Source: Pseudomonadota bacterium
GTDB lineage: Bacteria > Desulfobacterota > Desulfobaccia > Desulfobaccales > 0-14-0-80-60-11
Direction of reading: 5' to 3'
DNA length: 8,903 nt
NCBI GenBank assembly: GCA_018897875.1
Contig: JAHIKF010000083.1
Location: 1-8,903 of the forward strand
This document shows, piece after piece, positions 1 through 6,345 of the stretch. How positions within the stretch are numbered: position 1 is the first letter of the stretch; every line of letters begins with the position of its first letter. The notes under the pieces were generated by a model that saw nothing but the letters and a program-made list of their open reading frames with translations, was not told where the DNA came from and did not search any database. The position numbers were made by a program, and so were the translations under genes.

Positions 1-2652
1 CCGACCCTGGGGGATGTGGAAGGGTTCCAGAAGAACCTCTCGCCCGAGACCAAGGATTTTCTCCGGGACAAGCGAGGACTGACAGAAGAAAGCATGGCCA
101 AGTATCGGGTAGGGTGGTGTCTCAAGCGACAGCGCAACGCCTTCCCGGTTTTCGACGAGACCGGGACCCTCGTCAACGTCCGGTTCCACAATTCCAAGAA
201 GGAGCCCAAGACCCTGAATTGGGCGGGGTATGGATCGGCCCGGCTGTGGGGGTTGGACCGTCTGGCCAAGGCCGCCCCGGGGATCACCGTGGCCCTTACT
301 GAGGGCGAGTTCGACGCCATGTTGGTGGAACAAGAAACAGGGATTTTGGCAGTATCAGGCACCAACGGTGCCAAATCTTTCCAGGCAGGGTGGGTCAAGC
401 ATTTCCACGGGTTCCATGTGGTATTGATCTATGATAGCGACCAAGCGGGGAGGGAGGCGGTTCATGGCCTGGTACTCCCGGCTTTCAAGTCAGCCGTCCT
501 GGCCGGCGATGTCCTCTCACTCAAGATGGTCTGGCTCTACGATAAACCGGAAAAAGGGCATAAGGACTTCACCGACTGGATCGTCAAGGATGGGGGTTCA
601 AGTGCCAAGCTGAAAGAGATGATCACCCAGGCGGAACCCCACACCTTTCCCACACCTATTAGCCATCTTGAAACCCCTATCATCCTGCCCAGCTTTGAGC
701 TGATCGACCGGGCCAAATATGCCGGGCGCCGGGTGACAGTCCCCCTACAAGTGTTTGGGGAGAACACCGTGGCCTACCACGCCCCCAAGAAACTCACCGT
801 GTCGAACTGCCCGTTGTTAAGGGATAGCAAATGCACCGGGCGACAGACAAAACCGGGTGCCTGTAAGGAAGAAATCGACATCCCCTTGGGGGAGCGCGTC
901 CTGATCGCCGGGGTCCGGGCCACGGATGGCCAGTTGATGAATCACCTGCGGGCCTACGTCTGCGACAAGGACCGCAGTCCGACCCTGGTGGTCCGGGATG
1001 AAGACAGGATTACCATCCGGGAAGTCTATGGTCACCAGGTGGTCGGGGCCATGCCGGCCGAACGGGTAGAACTGGTCGAGAAGCCTGTCTATGTCATTGG
1101 CGGTGGCATGGTGGAGATTGGGAAGTACCAGGCCACGGGGCGGGTGATCACATCGTACCGGGACCAGCAGCCGACCATGTTGATCGACACCATGGAGCGC
1201 CTGGACGAAGATTACCAGGGGTTCTCTGTGGAAAAGTACCGGACCTCTCTGGAAAAGCTCCGTGAGATGGCTCCCATGGATATTGCGGGTGACTTGGCCA
1301 CCCATGTAACCCGAATCTATGAGCGCCCGGACCTACACCTGGGGGTCCTCATGGTCCTCTGCTCTCCCTTAGGGTTCGATTTCCCCGGGGAGGGCCAGAT
1401 CAGGGGGTGGCTGACCGCCATCATCGTGGGGGACACGGGCACCGGCAAGACCACGGTAAGTGAGGGATTTTTCAACTTTGCCCGAATAGGCACCCGAGTA
1501 AGTGGCATGACAGCTAGCCGCACGGGTATCACCTACGGGTGCGAGCACGATGAGCGCCGGGGCTGGCGGATCAAAGCCGGCGCCCTGCTCAAGATGAATC
1601 GACAGGCCCTCATCGTGGACGAGGCTCAGGACATCCCCCAAGTTGAATTGAAGACCATGGCAGAAGGGATCGACACGGGGCTCCTCCGCATCGACAAAAT
1701 CCAGAACAAAATTTTCGAGAGCCGGACCCGGGTAATTTTCGGATGCAACCCCAAGCATCCCAAGCAGGCTGCAGAACAACGGACCATGGATAGCTTCCGG
1801 TACGGGTGCGAGGCTATCAAGGGCATCTTTCCCGGGATGATGATCCGGCGGATTGATTTTGCGATGTTCGCCGCGACCTGGGACATTGAAGACAAGGCAA
1901 AAATCTATTTCCCTGAAGCCCCGGACACCCCCCAGCAGGTCACAGACGAAGACCTCCGGGCCCTGATCTTCTTCGCCTGGAATTTAAAACCGGAGCAGAT
2001 CGTCATTGACGCCGACACCGCTCATTATATCCGTAGGATGGCTAAGTACCTGAGCGACAAGTTCGGCGGATCTGATGATCTCCCCATCGTTTACTCTGAG
2101 GACTTCCGCAAGACCATGGCGAGACTGTCGGTGGCCACCGCTATTATTGACCTGTCCACGACTGACGATTTCTCCCAGGTGATAGTCAATACGGGGCACG
2201 TTTCCGATGCTTGTATGCTGATGGAGCGAATTTATGAAGCCCGGAACTGCAAGCTGGACCGGTATGCAGCGCATTACCGGCAGACCCATGGGATTGACGG
2301 AATTGAAAAAATCGTTGCAGAGATTGATGCCAAGCTGGCGAATACTGTTTCTGACGCACGGGTGCGGTTTCATCACATCATGTATGAACTTTTGAATTGC
2401 CCCGATACTGCTCGGATAAGGAAAACCGACCTAATCGACGAATTTGATTCATCGCCCAGGACCGTGCAGGAAGATATGCAGTTTTTCCGGGAAAACCATT
2501 TAATCGACCCATCCGTCCAAAAAGGGTATAAGCCAGAGCCGCGATTTTTTCAGGTGTGGGATTATCTGGAACGGTTAAATTCCAAGAAATATTGTTTCGA
2601 TACCCCTTGGCAGAAAGCTTACTCGTTTGACTCATTTGATGCCAAGAAGTAG
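1..2652 (+). CDS. TOPRIM primase fused to MCM-like AAA+ helicase (5' truncated by window)
   Basis: This is a probable replication protein that primes and unwinds DNA for the mobile element. The frame is open from base 1. The first possible start is a GTG at 16 with no properly spaced ribosome binding site, so the gene most likely begins upstream, where a CHC2-type zinc domain would be expected. Counting from that GTG, the TOPRIM core shows TEGEFDA (E96) and DSD (D140, D142). A middle section has cysteines at 265, 273, 283 and 316 that could bind zinc. The AAA+ part has Walker A GDTGTGKTT (472-480), Walker B LIVDEAQD (D535, E536), a sensor-1-like GCNP (N578), and RRIDF at 611-615, which lines up with the MCM arginine-finger SRF motif. 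A winged-helix-like segment lies near 781-840. The domain calls rest on visible motifs. The MCM assignment is my comparison from memory; a generic phage primase-helicase is the fallback. Confidence 0.85.
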   Translation, partial: PTLGDVEGFQKNLSPETKDFLRDKRGLTEESMAKYRVGWCLKRQRNAFPVFDETGTLVNVRFHNSKKEPKTLNWAGYGSARLWGLDRLAKAAPGITVALTEGEFDAMLVEQETGILAVSGTNGAKSFQAGWVKHFHGFHVVLIYDSDQAGREAVHGLVLPAFKSAVLAGDVLSLKMVWLYDKPEKGHKDFTDWIVKDGGSSAKLKEMITQAEPHTFPTPISHLETPIILPSFELIDRAKYAGRRVTVPLQVFGENTVAYHAPKKLTVSNCPLLRDSKCTGRQTKPGACKEEIDIPLGERVLIAGVRATDGQLMNHLRAYVCDKDRSPTLVVRDEDRITIREVYGHQVVGAMPAERVELVEKPVYVIGGGMVEIGKYQATGRVITSYRDQQPTMLIDTMERLDEDYQGFSVEKYRTSLEKLREMAPMDIAGDLATHVTRIYERPDLHLGVLMVLCSPLGFDFPGEGQIRGWLTAIIVGDTGTGKTTVSEGFFNFARIGTRVSGMTASRTGITYGCEHDERRGWRIKAGALLKMNRQALIVDEAQDIPQVELKTMAEGIDTGLLRIDKIQNKIFESRTRVIFGCNPKHPKQAAEQRTMDSFRYGCEAIKGIFPGMMIRRIDFAMFAATWDIEDKAKIYFPEAPDTPQQVTDEDLRALIFFAWNLKPEQIVIDADTAHYIRRMAKYLSDKFGGSDDLPIVYSEDFRKTMARLSVATAIIDLSTTDDFSQVIVNTGHVSDACMLMERIYEARNCKLDRYAAHYRQTHGIDGIEKIVAEIDAKLANTVSDARVRFHHIMYELLNCPDTARIRKTDLIDEFDSSPRTVQEDMQFFRENHLIDPSVQKGYKPEPRFFQVWDYLERLNSKKYCFDTPWQKAYSFDSFDAKK

Positions 2653-2660
2653 TGTTTCAC

Positions 2661-2764
2661 TTTTTTTATTAGGGGGCTTAGATAGCAATGGTTGCTCATC
2701 CCTTTACCAATCCTATCCCCAAAGAAATGCGCCAGTTTTTTTATCAAGGCTACAAGATAGCAAT
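2661..2764 (+). repeat. Direct repeat pair TTTTTTTAT-N11-GATAGCAAT
   Basis: Two 29-base units at 2661-2689 and 2736-2764 share identical ends and exactly the same 11-base spacing, with a poorly conserved middle. They lie 75 bases apart. Bipartite conservation of this kind is typical of protein-binding iterons, but two copies alone do not prove it. Confidence 0.6.
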
Positions 2765-2785
2765 AAAATTTTTCACATGAGTGCA

Positions 2786-3050
2786 AGGCCACTGCCACCT
2801 TGTTTTCTAATGTTTATGCAGGTTTCAAGGGCCTCTACCCCCATAAAATGCCACCAAATTTCTATCTTGAGGGGTAAAAATAAAAATCTCTATATAGGGT
2901 TGCTAAGGAGAAATGTTTGGGGGCACACACCCGGCTCGCAAACTGAAAACCCAAAATTTGAAGTGGGGGGGGTAAGGTAGCAACGGAGGGCCCCCAAAAA
3001 CCCGGATAAGTAGGCCAGTTATAGCTAAGAGGCCTCTGCCACCTTGTTTT
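2786..3050 (+). repeat. 21-base direct repeat pair, core CTGCCACCTTGTTTT
   Basis: The copies at 2786-2806 and 3030-3050 are identical apart from one base (the sixth, A or T). They bracket most of the non-coding region downstream of the primase-helicase gene. The right copy sits 32 bases before the start codon of the next gene, so it could also be a regulatory site. Confidence 0.7.
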
Positions 3051-3081
3051 TCCCCAAAACCAAAAAAGGAGAAGGAGAATC

Positions 3082-3354
3082 ATGCCCAAAGATAGTTGGA
3101 AGTTGATAATGCTTAACATGCTGTTATTATGGTTAATTTTAGCATTTGTACCCCAAAAACTAATATGCCAGGCACTCTATAGGATTTCTTGGAATTCGTC
3201 TATGAATTCGCATTATGCGAATCGACTAAACATCGAAACTTCTCTTAACCTTTTTTTCACAATACTCCATATAGGTGTTTATGTATTACTTTTTCGCATA
3301 CAAATTTCATGTTTCCCTTATAAACAAAGGCTTTTCAGTATTATTAACTTGTGA
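3082..3354 (+). CDS. Small two-segment membrane protein, unknown function
   Basis: I do not recognise this 90-residue protein. The start is supported by a strong purine-rich ribosome binding site (AAAGGAGAAGGAG, 3066-3078) just before the ATG. Two hydrophobic stretches, about residues 8-23 and 55-71, should span the membrane, with a polar asparagine- and serine-rich linker between them. The C-terminus is basic and aromatic. The DNA is far more AT-rich than the genes around it, with many ATA, TTA and AGT-type codons, which suggests a different origin. It ends three bases before GTG-rich sequence leading into the AT-hook gene, so the two are probably co-transcribed. A 17-base palindrome lies inside it (3206-3222). 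The segment could instead be AT-rich origin DNA that happens to be open; the ribosome binding site argues for coding. Confidence 0.55.
   Translation: MPKDSWKLIMLNMLLLWLILAFVPQKLICQALYRISWNSSMNSHYANRLNIETSLNLFFTILHIGVYVLLFRIQISCFPYKQRLFSIINL
3206..3222. promoter_or_regulatory. Operator-like palindrome ATTCGCAT-T-ATGCGAAT
   Basis: Two perfect 8-base arms flank one base. GAATTCG half-sites at 3192-3198 and 3204-3210 run in the same direction, with CGAATC opposite at 3219-3224. The shape fits a dimeric repressor site, but its place inside a coding frame and the lack of a visible promoter nearby leave the role open. Confidence 0.3.
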
Positions 3355-3375
3355 CTATAGGTATGGAGGCGTTAC

Positions 3376-3564
3376 TTGAAGAACCTCACGTCCCAGGGGA
3401 TACTGGCCACCTCATCCAGCCCTGCCGCCGAGCCTGGCAAACGGGGCCGCGGGCGCCCAAAGGGGGCGGTCACCAAAAAGCCCAAGGCTGCAGTCCAGCC
3501 CGGGACCCCAGACCTGCGGGCCTGGATAGGCGGCATTGTCCCAGATGATCGCCCAAAGAATTGA
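3376..3564 (+). CDS. Small AT-hook DNA-binding protein
   Basis: A 62-residue protein starting at TTG, with GGAGG at 3365-3369 six bases upstream. An AT-hook core, KRGRGRPKG (residues 22-30), should insert in the minor groove of AT-rich DNA. It is followed by a lysine/proline-rich stretch and a short tail containing DLRAWIGGIVPDD. The basic core closely matches that in the next gene's product, at both protein and DNA level, so one may derive from the other. It ends 34 bases before the terminase-like gene and is probably in the same transcript. A competing frame from 3351 overlaps it but has no recognisable motif and a weaker start. Likely roles are DNA architecture or help in origin or packaging-site recognition; neither is shown by sequence. 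Confidence 0.65.
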   Translation: MKNLTSQGILATSSSPAAEPGKRGRGRPKGAVTKKPKAAVQPGTPDLRAWIGGIVPDDRPKN

Positions 3565-3598
3565 CACCGGGCGCACCTGGCCGGCATAGGAGAAAATC

Positions 3599-4258
3599 AT
3601 GGTGAAAATGAAAAACCAAACTCAGGCCCCGGAACCCGAGCCCAAGCGCGGCCGCGGTCGCCCAAAAGGCTCCACCAAACCAAAGCCCCCCTCTATATAT
3701 AATACTAGTACTAATATTAAAGAGGTTAGTAGTAGTAGTAGTTTATTAAATCCAGAAGTTCTAGTAAGCACCGAATACGAGCACCCGAATAAAACCGGAA
3801 TTAAAGACATTTTAAATCAAAAAGAATTGAAATTCCTCGAATTATATTTGTCAGGAAATTATACCAAGGAAAAGGCAATGAAAGCGGCTGGTTATGTAGG
3901 GTACCATGAAAAGTATCTCTATCACTTATCTGGAAAAATTATAGAAAAGTATGAGTGTCAGGCAGGGGACCACAGAAAAATCTTCAGAGAAATGGGCGCG
4001 GGTGAGGTTGCCGTTATTGAGGGGCTACTTAAGCTGGCCAGGGGTGCGAAAAGCGAGGCGGTACGTCTTAACGCCTGGAGCATGATCGCCAAGTGCATCG
4101 GCCTTACCAAGGATCAGGTCGAGGGTGTCGGGGGGATAACTATCATCTTCGAGAAAGACAGCAAGGCCCGAGCTCTCCCAGGTGCGCCACCTATGGGCAT
4201 GGACAGCAGGCCCGCAGCCCTACCCATAAGCAATAAGCCCTTGATGATAACTAAATAA
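3599..4258 (+). CDS. Terminase small subunit-like protein with N-terminal AT-hook
   Basis: A 219-residue protein that probably recognises DNA for packaging. The ATG follows AGGAGA (3588-3593) at good spacing; a second ATG three codons on is possible. An AT-hook, KRGRGRPKG, occupies residues 16-24, followed by a low-complexity linker with five AGT-coded serines (44-48). Residues about 73-115 (LNQKELKFLELYLSG, then TKEKAMKAAGY) match the helix-turn-helix start of small terminases in the Terminase_2 style. Residues 136-170, with EGLLKLARG and AVRLNAWSMIAKCIGL, resemble the following helical part. The tail is proline-rich. Small terminases normally sit beside the large ATPase subunit; none follows here, where the next genes lead to an integrase. 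Codon use changes sharply inside the gene (AT-rich from about 3690 to 3990), suggesting a mosaic. A non-packaging DNA-binding role is the main alternative. Confidence 0.65.
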   Translation: MVKMKNQTQAPEPEPKRGRGRPKGSTKPKPPSIYNTSTNIKEVSSSSSLLNPEVLVSTEYEHPNKTGIKDILNQKELKFLELYLSGNYTKEKAMKAAGYVGYHEKYLYHLSGKIIEKYECQAGDHRKIFREMGAGEVAVIEGLLKLARGAKSEAVRLNAWSMIAKCIGLTKDQVEGVGGITIIFEKDSKARALPGAPPMGMDSRPAALPISNKPLMITK

Positions 4259-4458
4259 ATAGGTCCACATTTACCCAAAAAAACGGACCACGAGCCCGCA
4301 GGGGAGCCCGGCCAGCCCGGCCCGGTGAAAGTAGTCATTCCAGGAGAGGATCAAGCCCCGGGGCCGCCCAGCAGGGTCTTACAGGTAAGCCGATGAGCGC
4401 TCCCCTGGCCCAGGTCGCCCGGGTAAGAAGTGGCACCCCTTTTTGAAAGGATTTTATT
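4259..4458. other. Gap with short low-complexity frame, no confident gene
   Basis: I see no convincing gene in these 200 bases. The frame of the terminase-like gene stays open past its TAA until a TGA at 4394-4396, giving a glycine/proline-rich peptide with GEPGQPGP. A GTG at 4325 could start a 23-residue version of it, and an ATG at 4393 overlaps the end. None has a good ribosome binding site. The DNA is GC-rich with repeated AGCCCG units. Confidence 0.4.
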
Positions 4459-4665
4459 ATGCGCAGCCCCATCAAAACCATCCGGGCCTTGTGCCTCCGT
4501 TGCGCCGGCAACAGCACTAAGGGGGTCCGGGAATGTTGCCAAGAGGATTGCCCGGGGTGGCCTTACCGGATGGGTCGACATCCGCGCCTTGCCGGTCGTC
4601 AGAATAGGGGTTCTTTCGTAAAAACCCATGGGCTGCGCCGTGGAAAAAATTCTGAAGGTGCCTGA
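4459..4665 (+). CDS. Cysteine-rich phage-type small protein, putative zinc-binding
   Basis: A 68-residue protein with start ATG preceded by GAAAGGA (4445-4451). Cysteines at 12, 15, 26, 27 and 31 form C-x2-C-x10-C-x4-C, then PGWPYRMGRHP. This layout (a basic helix, CxxC, a glycine/serine turn, V-R-x-C, D-C-P, and Y-R-x-G) matches a small uncharacterised family I recall from prophages and integrated elements, whose members are usually similar in length. The role is unknown; zinc-stabilised nucleic-acid binding is the reasonable guess. The last 30 residues are basic and not conserved in my memory of the family. Its presence supports phage ancestry of the region. Two overlapping frames in the same stretch lack the motif and were discarded. 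Confidence 0.7.
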   Translation: MRSPIKTIRALCLRCAGNSTKGVRECCQEDCPGWPYRMGRHPRLAGRQNRGSFVKTHGLRRGKNSEGA

Positions 4666-4721
4666 CCAATGATAAGGCCTGGGGCAGGGGTTAGGATTCA
4701 CCACAACCTCGGATAGTGCAT

Positions 4722-4958
4722 ATGAAAAACCAAGTCACTCCAGAGTATTTGAGTTTGGCAGAATTGGCTATCTACGCCTCTGTCGCTAAAAATACTTTGA
4801 AGGTGTGGCTAAAGAATGGTATGCCCTACTACAAGGTGAATCGCTGTATAAGGGTGAGAGTCGATGAATTCAATGAATGGATGAATCGATTCCGCGTCGG
4901 CACCTCCCCAGACCTTGATGCCATGTTGGATCAGGTGATGAAGGAGGTAAGACAATGA
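4722..4958 (+). CDS. AlpA/excisionase-like helix-turn-helix protein
   Basis: A 78-residue protein built from one small winged helix-turn-helix of the MerR/HTH_17 type. The sequence YLSLAELAIYASVAKNTLKV gives the two recognition helices, NGMPYYKVNRCIRVRVDE the wing, and FNEWM the closing helix. Proteins of this kind act as recombination directionality factors or switch on the integrase gene. I chose the ATG at 4722; a GTG two codons earlier (4716) is possible, and neither has a strong ribosome binding site. Its stop overlaps the integrase start as ATGA, and the integrase ribosome binding site lies within its last codons. The two proteins are therefore translated as a pair, which fits a control role over excision. 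Whether it activates, represses or bends DNA cannot be read from sequence. Confidence 0.82.
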   Translation: MKNQVTPEYLSLAELAIYASVAKNTLKVWLKNGMPYYKVNRCIRVRVDEFNEWMNRFRVGTSPDLDAMLDQVMKEVRQ

Positions 4959-6136
4959 TGGGTTATCCACAGAAGGAGGGCAAATACGGATATATTTACC
5001 AAATTGCCAGTGGAATTACCGTTGCCCCAGATGACTATGGAACCTGGATGCTGATTATCAGGCCAGGACCGGGGCAAAAGAAGAAGAGGGCTTTCGGCAA
5101 AACCGAAGAAGACCGGCGGCGGGCAATTAAGGCTGCCGAACTGGTGGCGGTAAGAATGGGATTGAATTTGGAGAAGCAGGCAGATACCGAAACCAGAACC
5201 TTCGAGATGCTCATCGGGGAGTGGTATAGCCTTAATGAGCAGCGCTGGCAGCCGGGGACCAAGGAGCGGTATCAGTGCATCATCCGGGAGTTCTTGCGGC
5301 CCTTGCACAATTTGCCCATGGAACAGGTTGACCGGACCAGGGTTAAGCGGCTGCTGGTGGACTTGTTAAAGATCAGGTCGGCGAACACCGTGGCCGTGGT
5401 CCACGCAGTGATCTCAGGCATCTTCTCTGAGGCCATCGACTTGGGCTACACCGAGATTAATCCGGCCTATGGGCTGCTCAAGAAGATACTGCCGCCCAAA
5501 AACAAGCGCAATCTCACCGAACCAGACCCCTTCAACCGGGAAGACCTGGGAAAGTTTCTTGAAGCGGCCTGGGCCAAGTTGCCCGAGCCGTTTCCCCTGA
5601 TCGTGGAGGTCATGGCCATGTCTGGTATGCGCCTGGGAGAAGCCCTGGCGATGTGCTGGGAGAACCTGGATTCCCGGAATTGCCAGTACAATGTAGCCGA
5701 AACCACCAGGCATGGCCGTTTCGGACCACCGAAGAGCGGCAAGAGGCATATCGATCTGGATGCAACTCTGGTGGGCAAGCTGGACACGCACATCAAGAAG
5801 CTGAGGAAAGATTGCATGGCGGCGGGCGTTCTTCCCCATTACCTGTTCCCGGGAATCACCCAACGCGTGGTGCAAACTGCTATGCGCCGGGGGTGCATGG
5901 CGGCCCGGTTGCGGACCCGGAGCCCGCACGACCTTAGACACACCTACGCAACCATCTTACTCATGGCCCACATCTCTCCGGCATATGTCCAGAAGCAGTT
6001 AGGGCACCACTCGATCTCCATGACCGTGGACATCTATGGTCACTGGGTATCTGGGGAGGGGCGGGAACGTCTGGATCAGGCCCTACGGCCCAAGGCCAAT
6101 ACGGGGAATCCTATTACGCTGGTGCAGGGGCAATGA
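4955..6136 (+). CDS. int: Tyrosine recombinase / phage-type integrase
   Basis: A complete 393-residue site-specific recombinase that should integrate and excise the element at the neighbouring tRNA-Leu gene. The catalytic set is visible: R226 (SGMRLGEAL), probable K260 in the beta-hairpin (PPKSGKR), H325 and R328 (HDLRHTYA), H351 (LGHHS), and the nucleophile Y361 (VDIYGHW). An N-terminal region (about 1-60) may be the arm-binding domain, followed by a SAM-like core-binding domain around 75-165 (FEMLIGEWY onward). AAGGAGG at 4941-4947 is placed ideally for the ATG at 4955, which overlaps the preceding stop; a second ATG follows directly. The gene points toward the tRNA and ends about 180 bases from its 3' end. 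All catalytic residues are present, so it looks functional. Length is normal for prophage and island integrases. Confidence 0.95.
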   Translation: MMGYPQKEGKYGYIYQIASGITVAPDDYGTWMLIIRPGPGQKKKRAFGKTEEDRRRAIKAAELVAVRMGLNLEKQADTETRTFEMLIGEWYSLNEQRWQPGTKERYQCIIREFLRPLHNLPMEQVDRTRVKRLLVDLLKIRSANTVAVVHAVISGIFSEAIDLGYTEINPAYGLLKKILPPKNKRNLTEPDPFNREDLGKFLEAAWAKLPEPFPLIVEVMAMSGMRLGEALAMCWENLDSRNCQYNVAETTRHGRFGPPKSGKRHIDLDATLVGKLDTHIKKLRKDCMAAGVLPHYLFPGITQRVVQTAMRRGCMAARLRTRSPHDLRHTYATILLMAHISPAYVQKQLGHHSISMTVDIYGHWVSGEGRERLDQALRPKANTGNPITLVQGQ

Positions 6137-6167
6137 ATGTGGGCAGCGTTCTCCACGCCGTCCACAT

Positions 6168-6267
6168 TTCGGCCAAGTTTGACCGAATGGACCGATTTGA
6201 AATCATTGAGGAAATCGGTTCTCTTTTATACTGGTTCGGTCAAATGTTCGGTCAGAATTCGGCCAAA
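6168..6267. repeat. Five copies of TTCGGYCARA in both orientations, probable recombinase arm sites
   Basis: Near-identical decamers lie at 6168-6177 (+, last base differs), 6178-6187 (-), 6235-6244 (+), 6247-6256 (+) and 6258-6267 (+). The last three follow each other at 11-12 bases, about one helical turn. The copies at 6178 and 6235 are perfect inverse complements, and an inner pair, ACCGATTT (6191-6198) and AAATCGGT (6212-6219), nests inside them. The position between integrase and tRNA is where arm-type integrase or excisionase sites lie. A hairpin acting on integrase mRNA is the alternative. Confidence 0.6.
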
Positions 6268-6280
6268 AGCCCAAAACAAA

Positions 6281-6306
6281 AGGCGTAACCACTTGAGATT
6301 ACGCCT
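6281..6306. terminator. Bidirectional hairpin terminator between int and tRNA-Leu
   Basis: AGGCGTAA (6281-6288) and TTACGCCT (6299-6306) form a perfect 8-base stem with a 10-base loop. Read on the - strand it is followed by TTTGTTTT, a good intrinsic terminator for the tRNA-Leu transcript. On the + strand it is followed by TATTTAAT, weaker but possibly sufficient for int. If recombination occurs inside the tRNA gene, the element supplies this terminator. Confidence 0.7.
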
Positions 6307-6318
6307 TATTTAATCAGA

Positions 6319-6345
6319 TGGTGCCGAAGCGGGGATTTGAACCCC
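6319..6345. other. Candidate attachment-site core at tRNA 3' end
   Basis: The 3' part of tRNA-Leu (T-arm and acceptor strand) faces the integrase gene, 180 bases away. Elements of this class usually recombine in the 3' half of a tRNA and leave a copy of that segment at the far end. That far copy would lie left of the window, so the core limits cannot be fixed here. Confidence 0.5.

Larger units (their letters stand above)
2653..3081. other. Repeat-rich non-coding region, candidate replication origin
   Basis: No convincing gene lies in these 430 bases. The region is AT-rich with G/C runs and holds several repeat families. TTTTTTTAT-N11-GATAGCAAT occurs at 2661-2689 and 2736-2764. A 21-base unit with core CTGCCACCTTGTTTT occurs at 2786-2806 and 3030-3050 with one mismatch. 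TAGCAA occurs at 2683, 2758 and 2978, and its complement TTGCTA at 2900. AGCAA-TGG-TTGCT forms a small inverted repeat at 2684-2696. Iteron-like repeats directly after a primase-helicase gene are how origins of phage satellites and some plasmids are laid out. The origin role is inference; an intergenic control region is the alternative. Confidence 0.5.

Noticed and set aside
817..1305. 162-codon - strand frame within the primase-helicase gene
   Set aside because: It lies wholly opposite a motif-rich coding region and has shadow-like composition.
2786..3050. CRISPR array
   Set aside because: Only two copies 244 bases apart, with no regular spacers and no cas genes.
3351..3548. GTG-started 65-codon frame overlapping the AT-hook gene
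   Set aside because: No motif and no good ribosome binding site; the overlapping frame from 3376 has both a Shine-Dalgarno and an AT-hook.
1..6136. Complete prophage
   Set aside because: Only one packaging-like gene is visible and no structural genes; this remains possible if they lie left of the window.
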